NCBI GenBank assembly: GCA_037044905.1
Contig: JBAOKB010000024.1
Coordinates: 806,001 to 870,000, forward strand
DNA: 64,000 nt
Direction of reading: 5' to 3'
DNA from: Hortaea werneckii
Lineage: Eukaryota; Ascomycota; Dothideomycetes; Mycosphaerellales; Teratosphaeriaceae
Shown here: positions 55,537 to 64,000 of the stretch, one piece after another
Position numbering within the stretch: the stretch's first letter is position 1
Layout of the letters: the number at the start of each line of letters is the position of its first letter
Notes under the pieces: model-generated
What the model saw: only the letters and a program-made list of their open reading frames with translations
Databases searched by the model: none
What the model was told of the DNA's origin: nothing
Program-made: the position numbers and the translations under genes

Positions 55537-56494
55537 ATGCCACCAACCCACCTTTCACCCCCAAACCCCTCATCACCATCCGTCCCCGTCGCCACCCGAG
55601 GACCTCCCCCAACTCACCCACCTCCTGCAAACCGTCTACGAGCGGGACGCCTACCCCGTCCAGGGGACCGCAGACGCGGCGGGGTTCCTGACGCAGACTT
55701 CGACGGTAAGGGCGTGGGTGGCTGAGTCCTTCTCCTCTCGTCGGCGGCGGCGGCGTCATCATCATCGGAGGACGGGGAGGAGGATGGAGAGAGGGGACGG
55801 GAAGAAGGCGGAAGGGGAAGGGGAAGGGGGCAAGTCGTGGGGCATGTGGCCGTCAGTCGCCCGCGGGAGGGGGATGTGGCGGTGCGGTTGTGGAGGGCGT
55901 TGCATCCGCGGAGTGGCGCTGTTGATGCGCCTGGAGGACAGGAGAGGAAGAGGAGGGAAAGGAGAGGAGGAAGAGATCGCGGTGCTGGAACGGCTCTTCG
56001 TGGACCCGGCCGCGCGCGGCCACGGCCTCGCCTCCTCCCTGCTGCGTACAGCCGAAAATGGGCCCGCACCACCACCACCACCACCACCGCTCTCCCGACG
56101 GAGGAGGAGGACTCTCGTCCGCGCAGGACTCGCCGGAACAACAACAACAGCAGCAGCAGAACCCAGAGAAGCAAACAAGCCCAAGAAAAGAACCCGGCTC
56201 CTCCTCTTCGCCCTGTCGAAGGACGAAAACGCTATGCGGCTCTATCGACGGAGGGGATGGGAGGAGTTTGGACGGACGGGGTTTGGTGGGCTGACGGGCT
56301 TTCGAGCCAGGGAGGAGGAGAAGCAGGGGAAGGAGAGGGAGAGGGAGAAGGAGGAGGAGAAAGAGAAGGAGAAGGAGAAGGAGAAGGAGAAGGAGAAGGG
56401 AGGAGGAGGGGAGGGGAGAAGAAGAAGAAGGGGGAGAGGAAAGAGATGGAGGCGATCTGCTTCTGCTTCTCCTTCTGCTTCTGCGCCGCCGTGA
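55537..56494 (+). CDS. GNAT acetyltransferase with a Lys/Glu-rich tail, four frame breaks
   Basis: GCN5-related N-acetyltransferase. ATG 55537 starts MPPTHLS, then PLITIRP, EDLPQLTHLLQTVYERDAYP, TADAAGFLTQTSTVRAWVAE, GHVAVSRPREGD, and the acetyl-CoA motif ERLFVDPAARGHGLASSLL (R/Q-x-x-G-x-G/A). Motif B is FALSKDENAMRLYRRRGWEE. Frame breaks: a C lost near 55558, a C lost near 55595, a base lost near 55738 and an extra base near 55965. With these it is 319 aa. The last 80 residues are a low-complexity tail from a purine-rich repeat, and a G-rich insert precedes the CoA motif, so the boundaries are soft. Substrate unknown. Confidence 0.75.
56310..56412 (+). repeat. Purine microsatellite, (GAGAAG)n-like
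   Basis: About 100 bases of almost pure G and A, chiefly repeats of gagaag/ggagaa, encoding the Lys/Glu-rich tail of the GNAT gene. Copy number in such repeats changes readily. It may be a collapsed or expanded tract. Confidence 0.85.
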
Positions 56495-56852
56495 GATGTT
56501 CGTCGGTGGGGTGGGGGGAAAGGACGATTGGCAAAGGGGGTAAGGTAGGTGAGAAATGCGACTTTGTTAACGTGCCTACTGCTAAGGAGGAAGAGGAGGA
56601 AGAGGAGGCAGAGGGTATAGCGGGGACCTGGTTTAGACCTCTCCCTTTTCCATCTTCCCCATCGTCTTAACGAAGAAGGAGGGGAAGAAGGAAAAAGGAA
56701 GCAAGAAAGAAAACAAGAAATTAACAGAAGACCAGAACTTTTCTTATATAAAAAGGTAGAAAATTATGCTCGTAATCATTAAGACCCCTTCCCCATCATC
56801 CCAATCACCCACCACCGCTCCTACTGGCTACTTCAATCCCCTCCCTCCCCGC
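56495..56852. other. Intergenic, convergent 3' regions
   Basis: 358 bases between convergent GNAT and AGM1 genes. The GNAT frame-shifted alternative stays open to 56670 without family support. Confidence 0.5.
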
Positions 56853-58610
56853 CTAACTCTGCGCATTAATCAATTCCACCACCTTGGCCACCATATCCTC
56901 AACATCATACACCTCGGCCGCCTCACCATAAACCCTGACCGCATCCTCGGTCCCCGAAGCCCTCACAAAACACCTCCCATCCTTATACTTCCTAACAACC
57001 TCCTCGATCCGCGCCTGCAGACCCTCCGGGCTCTCGAGTTTGCGTTCCGCCGTGCCGACGACGGTGCGGTATTCCGACCGGTCGCGCACGAGCACCTTGG
57101 CGAGTTTGTTGGGCAGGTCGGTATAGGTGGCCAGCCACTCGGCGACGGTCCATTCCTTGTAGGCGAGGATGGCCTCGACGAGGAGGAGGTCGGAGAGGGC
57201 GTCGCCGACGGTCTGGTTGATGAGGTCGGTGAGGGCTTTGAGGGTGTCGAGCGCTTCGAGTTGGGCGGGGGATTGGGGTTCGTGTTTGCGGATGGCTTTC
57301 AGGGCGCGCGGGTTGAAGAGCACGGTGCCGTGCCCGTTGGCTTCGAAGTAGACGCCGATGTCGTAGCGGGAGGCGACGTGGTGGAGGTGTTTGACGCCGG
57401 TTGGCGTCACTTCGACTTTGAGGCCGAGGTTGGATTCGACGTAGCGGGTCGAGGCGCCGTTGGCGTAGGCGGTTTGGACCACGGCGAGGCTGATGGCGTC
57501 TTCGAGCCCGGCTTTGCGGACGAGGTCGCCGATGAAGGAGGCGGCAAGGGTGGCGATGCGGTCGCCGTCCAGGAGACGGAATTGCGAGCCGTCGGCGTTG
57601 AAGTAGTAGACGATCCTGTCGGCATCGCCATCCAGCGAACACCATCGGTCAAAGGCCTTGGCAGTATCGACGAACTCCTGTGGTCCTCTTTGCTGTGTCT
57701 TGACAAAGTCTGCACCGGCTCTTTCATTGAGCAGCTCCGCCTTATCGATGCGGTCGTTCACAATGTTAATCTGCAGCTTGTCCTGTGGCATGTACTGCAT
57801 CAGCTCCTTCAGCTTCGGTGCACCTACGCCGTTCGCGCAATCCACCGTCACAGGTCCCTTCGGGCTCGAGTATTTGGTAGCCTGAGCGAAAGCCGCCGCC
57901 ATCTTCTTATAATAGCCCTCGATGCTGACCTCTCCATACGGCTGAGGCTGGTTCTGCGTGTTGGTGGCGCGGACCAGGTAGTGTAGCTGCGGAGTGGTGG
58001 CGCACCCGTAGTCGATATACTGCACACCCACCGCATCCAAGCCATCCTTCAATGCCTTGACCAGCCTGTCACCGCTCGGCCGGGTGTCCCGGGCAAAGAT
58101 GACATGGGCCTCCTTCCGCTGGTCGACCTTGCACTTCTCCACACACTGCATGTAGACATTCTTTAGCTCCTCGCCGTTCATCGCATTGGCGAACTCGGTG
58201 GCCCAGGGTTCCCAGTCCTGCTCGAGCATCTCGCCCTGCTGGTCGACGAGCTTGACGCCATTGTCCTCGGCCTTGTTGTGGGAGGCGGTGATCATGACGC
58301 CGATGGTGTTGCTGGCTTGCTTGCGGGAGCGGAGGCCGGCCAGGACACCGACGGTATACATAACATAGTCGAGGAGGTCGGCGCGCATGCGGAAGCCGGC
58401 GGTGCCTGAGGAGTGGGAAAAGAGGCGGGTTAGCATTGGATAGACACCTCAGGCTGGAGGAGAGGAAACAAGGGAATGCATCCGGGGAGGGGCAGGGGTA
58501 TATCCAACCCACTCACCATATGTGAAAGGCTTGCCCTGGGTGTCTGCACGCGGCCATTTACTGAAGCCATCCGCGACCGCCTTTTCGTACTTGCCCTCCG
58601 GGTCGGACAT
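56853..58610 (-). CDS. AGM1: Phosphoacetylglucosamine mutase
   Basis: Converts GlcNAc-6-phosphate to GlcNAc-1-phosphate on the way to UDP-GlcNAc for chitin, N-glycans and GPI anchors. Exons 58610-58517 and 58405-56853, intact, 548 aa as usual. Start MSDPEGKYEKAVADGFSKWP. The phosphoserine loop is GVMITASHNKAEDNGVK (TASHN). Metal site is LDGDADRIVYYF. Sugar-binding loop is YFEANGHGTVLF. C-terminal phosphate loop is FVRASGTEDAVRVYGEA. The gene is essential in yeast (PCM1), and fittingly has no frame break. It is divergent to the mL40 gene over a 632-base spacer. Confidence 0.97.
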
Positions 58611-59167
58611 GGTGGAGGGGCTATTTCCTCGCCTGCTGCGGGGAGCTGAGAGACGGGAAGGGGCGAGTGGAGTGGCTGCCTGAGATAGAAGCTCCTATTC
58701 CACGCTGGCGACTGAGGTGCAGTAAGATGCGGTAGAGGAAGGGTTGGGTCGCAAAGATGGATCGAGTCACCACCTCGAGTCTTCTTCAATCGCGGTCCAG
58801 TGGGCGGTTGTTTTTGTCACCGGGAGCGGCTAACGGTAAGGTGTGATGTGACAGTGGTAGAATGACCTGCAGTGTTGGACCTATTGAGTGATTTCCTGTT
58901 GCTAGGCTACTAGACTACTAGGTAAGGTACTGAGGCTACCGTCCCTACAGCAAGAGTGTATGCACCCGCCCCACCCACCAGAACAAACACAGACAGCCAG
59001 ACCCTCGAATAGAAAAGCCTCCGACTGCCCCGCATGACGCCCCTCCCGCCCGTAACGTCGACGGGCCGCGACACTGGTGCGACGGTCCTTCCTAGGTATC
59101 CCTGCAGCGATCACCTTTCTCCCGATGAGGAAGTCGACCGCAGAAGACGGGCGGAAGTCGCGAATCA

Positions 59168-59198
<31 letters not shown>

Positions 59199-59242
59199 AC
59201 AGCAAGACATCCACCCCGACCATCCCAGCCAACACCCACACC
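58611..59242. other. Divergent promoter region with (CAGC)n microsatellite
   Basis: 632 bases between the AGM1 and mL40 starts. A cagccagccagc-type tetranucleotide run lies at about 59177-59195. No gene recognised. Confidence 0.6.
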
Positions 59243-59988
59243 ATGAAAGCCCCCTCGACCGCCCTCCTGCGCACTTTCTCGCCACTATGGCAAACCCCAG
59301 CGAACTCCTGGACGGCACGGGCATGCGCCCAGCAGCAACCCCAATGCGCAAACTTCTCCTCCACCCGCTCCAACATGGCTAGGAAGGGCCGCGGGGGCGA
59401 GAAGCGTGATATGCGGATTAGTGAGTCTACCTCCTTGTCTGGCAAGAGCATACCACCACAAATAGCAAGAGCGATGGAGATAGGCCTCTCCCGGAGAAAA
59501 CAAAGTCAGCTAACTTCCCACTTTCCGCATAGCCCTGATCCGCTACCACCTGCAACACCCACTGACTCCCGACCCCTCCGCTTCTCCCGGTAAAGTTCCT
59601 CCTCACATACAAATCCCATGCGATCCCCACTATCAGCCACTAACCCTCCAAATCACACAGCAACCGGTCCCTCCGCCACTGGACCATCCACCGCGCCTGG
59701 CGCCTCTACCAATCCCGCCTGCACACCGCGCGCGAACGCGAGCTGGAACGGCAATACAACAGCATGGCGTCCGCGTGCGAAGCTTTGCGCCTCATCGACA
59801 ACCACGGGCTCACGACGGAGGAGCGAGGGAAGCTTGGCGCGGAGGGCGAACCGGGGAAGGAGATGGGGAGGTTATTCAGGATCGCCATGCGCAAGGATGG
59901 CGTGTGGGATGGTGTGCCGATTGAGTATGCGCGGATCCAGACGGAGACGCCGCCGCGGGAGGGGTTTAATGAGGGGTGGACGCGGTGA
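59243..59988 (+). CDS. MRPL28: Mitochondrial ribosomal protein mL40, one frame break
   Basis: Large-subunit mitoribosome protein (yeast Mrpl28). Exons 59243-59420, 59533-59589, 59661-59988. The start MKAPSTALLRTFSPLWQ is a basic mitochondrial presequence. Core: DMRIT, LIRYHLQHPLTP, RPLRFSR, then NRSLRHWTIHRAWRLYQSRL, RELERQYNSMASACEALR, MGRLFRIAMRKDGVWDGVPI and EYARIQTETPPREGFNEGW. A C is missing from a CCCC run near 59569 (LTP to RPLRF). Restored length 187 aa. A low-complexity Gly/Glu insertion (GKLGAEGEPGKE) lies before the conserved end. Confidence 0.88.
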
Positions 59989-60988
59989 GAAGGCGTGTGG
60001 TAATGAAGGTGAGGGAAGTGGAAGAGGGGCAAAGAAGAGGACGGGGTTGTAGAAGTCTCTGATTCATGGGATTTTCAAGAGGATGCGAGAACGACGTGGG
60101 TTTCGGGTCACTTGCTGGCTTTGGTGTTGCCTTTTTCTCTATCAAATGAGCAGAGAGCGAAGAGAGAGAAGACATGTATGAATATCTCTTTCAATTTATT
60201 TAAGTTTTTTTTCTTTTCTTTTCACAAAATTAAGAAAAACAATATCGATCTAATAATAGGCATTTCTGAAGGAACTGCTATAGGATCGCAAGGAAGAGCA
60301 TATTCCTGGAAAAGCGAGTGATTCGATGCAAAACACTAGAAAAAGGATTGACTGCTAACCTTATGTCGCCCGTTTTATTTTCATCATCTATTCCCCCCCC
60401 CCCCCTTTTTTTTTTTTTCCTACCTTCTGCCCCTTTAATACAAACGTATTATTCACACACCTGCACTCTTCGTCTTTTCCTTCTTCTGGAAAGGGCAAAT
60501 GAGGGGGGAAAAGGGGGATGTCGCGAGGCGAAAAGGTAAATTAGAAGGAGAGAAAAATGGAGGGGAAAAATAAATAAAAAAAAAAAGGAAAGCCTTCCCA
60601 CCCATCTCATCTTCCCTTGCCTACCACGCCCTTTTTTTGCCCTCAAAAAGAAAAGATTAAAAAAAAAAAAAAAGTCGAAGGGAGCAAGCATGGTAAGAGG
60701 AGGAGGCCGAAGTTGGAAAAAAAGTGAAAGAGAAAGATAGTTTTTTTTTTTTTTTCAAAAAAGAAAAATCACTATCTTGCTGACAAAACAACCTTCAAAA
60801 CTCCCCATGGATACCTTTTCCCAACATTTTCCCGGGAAGAAATTTCTATCTACACACCTTGCAAGTGTTTGAAGCGGGAGGGGACACACGTAACTACGCT
60901 TTAGGTTTTTTTTTTTTTTTTTTTCATTTTCATTGCATTTCGGGGTTTTCCTCTCCTTCCACCACAAACCTGCACCTTTTCCCTTCAC
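59989..60988. other. Intergenic, homopolymer-rich
   Basis: 1 kb between the convergent mL40 and NRPS stops. It holds adjacent C13 and T13 runs (60393-60418), an A run near 60659-60674, a T run near 60741-60756 and a T run of about 20 near 60907-60925. No gene recognised. Confidence 0.85.
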
Positions 60989-63900
60989 TCAGCTGCCCAT
61001 CTTCCGTCTCAACTCCTCCAGAACCCCCTCAGCTTCCTCCAACCCGAGCATTTCTTCTGGGCAGAAAATGCCGACGTCGAGAGTGCCTGAGGGTGAGATG
61101 GTGGCTTCGAGGTCGAGCGAGGCCTGGAGAACACGAAAGGTTAGTTTTTGTGTATGCTTTGAGGAGGAGTCGACGGTTGCAGGGGAGTGCAAACTTACCG
61201 GATAAGCGTCTGCGATCTTGTCCAATCCACGCAAGTCAATGGGCAGTGCATCATTCGCTCTTCCTTCTCCTGCTGTCTTCATCTCCAGCTCCTGCTGCTG
61301 CTTAGACCAAATGCCTATCTCGGGCCTGACAACCCTCGAATACCCTTCTCCCTTCCTCTTGTCTCCAACGGACTCAACTGCCCTCACCAGTCTACCTGAA
61401 GTTTTCTCACCATCATCATCATCCTCCCCAGGCACCCTCAGGAAATTCACAAACGTGTCCACCTCCGACCCGTCCACTGTTTAATCTCCCAGAGTCCGAC
61501 GGAGGACAGATTCCCTCCTCCTCCTCCTCCTTCCCCATCTCCGTCTTCAGCTGAAGAAGAAGAAGAAGTCATTGATCCGTTCCAAGTCCCCCTGTACCTC
61601 CCTCGCAAGCGCGACGAGGGTTTTGGAGCGCGGCGCGCGGATGGCAAGGGGGACGAGGTTTAGCGTCGGAGCGGGGAGCTGTTCGAGGGAGGGCAGGAGG
61701 GTGCGGGAGGAGAGGTAGATGCCGAGGAGGAGGTCTTCGGTTTCGACGCTGCTAGAGACGCGAGAAACGGTGGGGTCACGCGGCTGCTGCGGCTTGCTGG
61801 CAAGCGCGGCGTAGATTTGCGCATAGGCGGCGAAGAGCAGGGCTTGGACTGTGATCCCTTCTTTCCTTGCGATACGGTCTAGCTCTGTGGTCGAGGGGAG
61901 GAGACCTGGTTTGAAGATTTCCACGCGGGTCTTGGGCTCTTGGCTGTTACCACCCAGTTCCATCCCCATGCTTGAAGGCTGGCAGAGTCGGAGTGGTTGT
62001 TTGATGTCCGCAAGATAGCTTGTCCAGAAGTTTCGTCTTGATTGCTGGACTTGAGCGGGACAAGGAGAGGGCGAGGAAGTCTTCATACTTGATTGGGGAA
62101 AGCCTCGGCTCTTGTTGAAGCAAGAGAGTGTTGAAATCCTGCATTAGGAGAGGAAGCGAGACGGCGTCGTACAGTGCATGGTGGATCTTAAGCGAAAGGC
62201 AGTAGTGGCCTTCGTTGGCGTTGGAAACACTCAGGTCAACCATGGGCTGGTTGTGTACGCCTCCGTGCAATGTCTTTGTCTTATTGTCGTGGAAGCTTGG
62301 TGGTGGAGTTTTGAGCGCGACTTGCAGTACCGGCATCTTTTCGTCGCCTGTCAAACAGAATACTGTGCGCAGGATGGCGTGACGCTGTACTAAGCCCTCC
62401 CAAGCCTGACGGAGTTGACTGACGGAGACATTTGCCGTTGAAACCTCATACTCGAACGTCGGGTAGAGCAGTTGGCCTCCAGAGTTCTTCCAGACGCTGA
62501 GCATGTAGACCTGTCCCGACGTCGCTGGCAAGATAGTCTCTATCGCCCTCTCGTCTATCCCTGAAGTAGCGGGGAGACTAACCAATCCACGTCTTTCTAG
62601 AGCTTGCGTAATGACAGCATCAGAAGACTGCTCCTTCTGGCCAGAAGACGTATCTTGTCTCTTGCTTGATACAATATCCGCCATGCGTACCACGCTTTTC
62701 GCTCGTACCACTTCGCTCACCGCAAGTTTGACACCCTGTTTCCGCAGCAAAGCCGTTACTTTGATGGCCGAAATAGAATCGATGCCAACGTTTTCGATAG
62801 ATGTCGTAGGCGAGATGCTTTGAGCCGGGACCTTTGCCACCTGAGCAAGTGCTTCACGGATCTTGACAGCGACTGGGGGCAAAGTCCCCTCTTCCGTCTC
62901 TGGTGCAAGTCCCTGTTCTGGCTTCTTCGAAGCAGGATCCTCTGCCGACTTCTCAGAAGCCAACGTTATCCAATCCATCCCACAGACAGAAGCCTGAGGC
63001 CCGGAGAAGGCAACAGTAGGCGCGCCAGGATCCTTGACCAAAGATGCCAGAATCTTATCCATCTTCTCGAGGATCATTTCAGTGCCTCGTTGATCCATCA
63101 CTGACCCCTTACAAGCCGCTCTCATTATCATCACATCGCTGACAGCCTCCATCTCGACCGCAACAGGGAACTCCACGCTCGAGCTCCCGCCGATGAGTCA
63201 TACAGCTTTTGCTTCTCCGCACCGCCATCGGCATCAGGTCTAGCTTGGTAGATGAACAGAGTATCGAACAGCCCGCTGGACGCCTCGCCATCACCGTATC
63301 CATTACTTTGTGACTGGACTCGAACCGATTCCGCACATGCGGCTTGTATAGTTCTCAATGGCGTACGCTGCCAGAGCCTCATATCGTTGATCACGCTCTG
63401 CGCATGTCGCAGCATCTCCTTCCTGCTTCCGTGCAAGGCCGCTCGGACGGGGACGGTGTTCATGGTAGGGAAGAGGATCTGCTCCGCTTCTTCGCTATCG
63501 CGACAAGCAAGGACAATCCCATAGAGGACCTCGAGGTTCTTAGTGTAATGCGCGAGTGCTAAAGCCCAAGTTGTCTGGGCAAGAGCTTGAATTGAAATGC
63601 CATTGGTCTGGCAGAAGGATCTCGCGGTCGACAGTGAAGTTTTCGAGGTACGTTCGGCTCGGTGGTGGGTGATGGTTTGCCCAATGCTTGGCTTAGATGG
63701 GAACCTGGAGGGCTTTGCGCCTGAGAGAGCATCGATCCAGAAAGTACGGGCCTCCTCGCTTGTGGATGCTAGAGATGTCTCGATGACGGAGTCGTAGGAC
63801 GGACGCGCAGCGTGTTGGTCGTCGTAGGCACGGCGGACGTCATCGTGTATTAGAGCAAGACTATGGCCGTCGTACTGTGCGTGCGCGAGAGACAGTACAA

Positions 63901-64000
63901 TGTAGTGCTCCTGGCCTTTGCTGACTGTGGTCACTGCGGTACTTGGTTTAGAGCCAAATGAGCTTTTGGCGTCTTTAGTGATCTCTTGCAAAAGACCTTG
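60989..64000 (-). CDS. C-terminal part of a ferrichrome/ferricrocin-type NRPS, four frame breaks
   Basis: End of a non-ribosomal peptide synthetase, cut by the right edge. Domains in order of translation: a condensation domain (AHAQYDGHS, an HxxxDG variant, near 63.87 kb; FPTMNTVPVR and FDTLFIYQ later), a thiolation domain (SIENVGIDSISAIKVTALL; phosphopantetheine on the Ser of DSISA, near 62.78 kb), and a terminal condensation domain (LKIHHALYDAVSLPLLMQD near 62.19 kb). It ends VLEELRRKMGS at 60989. The C-T-C end without a thioesterase matches SidC/NPS2 hydroxamate siderophore synthetases. Breaks: near 63183 (loss), 62058 (gain), 61560 in a CTT repeat (gain), 61469 (loss). Product assignment needs the upstream A domains. 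Confidence 0.85.

Noticed and set aside
55614..56184. Long Pro/Arg-rich minus-strand frames opposite the GNAT gene
   Set aside because: Low-complexity shadows of GC-rich and purine repeats.
56766..57986. 406-codon plus-strand frame opposite AGM1
   Set aside because: Shadow of a GC-rich conserved gene; AGM1 motifs are on the minus strand.
57407..58512. Ser/Pro/Arg-rich frames overlapping AGM1
   Set aside because: Wrong-frame translations of the same exon.
60393..60925. Telomere-like or transposon poly-A end
   Set aside because: No telomeric hexamers, no reverse-transcriptase relic, and coding genes flank both sides.
1..64000. Programmed ribosomal frameshifting as explanation for the broken genes
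   Set aside because: Sites differ in sequence, occur in both directions and in unrelated genes up to four times per gene; no common slippery motif or pseudoknot.
1..64000. Unrecognised introns as explanation for the frame switches
   Set aside because: At most sites the conserved residues are contiguous across the switch, leaving no room for a GT..AG intron.

Overview
This window looks like nuclear DNA of a filamentous ascomycete, probably a dothideomycete (lineage inferred, not proven). Genes lie on both strands, most introns are about 50-110 bases with GT..AG ends, and the gene content is fungal: DASH subunit Duo1, a rhodopsin-domain (PTH11-like) receptor, a CFEM protein, a GH12 glucanase, Ish1, and the end of a ferrichrome-type NRPS. 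No tRNA, rRNA, CRISPR array, insertion sequence or intact transposon was recognised.

Layout. 0-7 kb: a cut-off TP-rich protein, Duo1, a 70-aa hydrophilic protein, a 583-aa disordered protein and a Rab GTPase. 7-10.2 kb: a gene-poor stretch with an AT-rich island. 10.2-19 kb: rhodopsin-domain receptor, a strong hairpin near 12.2 kb, two MFS transporters and a PHD-finger protein. 20-31 kb: Asteroid-type XPG-like protein, a conserved unknown, a HAD hydrolase, a large DUF676 lipase, a TANGO2/NRDE protein and a ubiquitin C-terminal hydrolase. 31-46.5 kb: SDR, GH12, Ish1, a four-helix membrane protein, two proteins with a degenerate F-box-like start, a CFEM protein and a NAPE-PLD-type hydrolase. 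47-60 kb: Ubc6, ribosomal protein uS11, prephenate dehydrogenase, a Kelch protein, a single-pass Ser/Thr-rich membrane protein, a GNAT acetyltransferase, phosphoacetylglucosamine mutase and mitochondrial mL40. 60-64 kb: homopolymer-rich spacer and the 3' end of an NRPS ending C-T-C.

Most genes are unrelated housekeeping or accessory genes. There are several divergent pairs sharing short upstream regions (uS11/TYR1, AGM1/mL40, UCH/SDR, lipase/NRDE). No multi-gene cluster is evident apart from the NRPS running off the right edge.

The strongest global signal is that about 20 of some 35 genes, including deeply conserved ones, carry one to four single-base indels that break the frame, often in short homopolymers. 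About 25 are losses and 12 are gains. In each case one base added or removed restores a family-typical protein. The most economical reading is uncorrected read or assembly error. Gene decay is the alternative. Coordinates for these genes are given as whole loci across the breaks.
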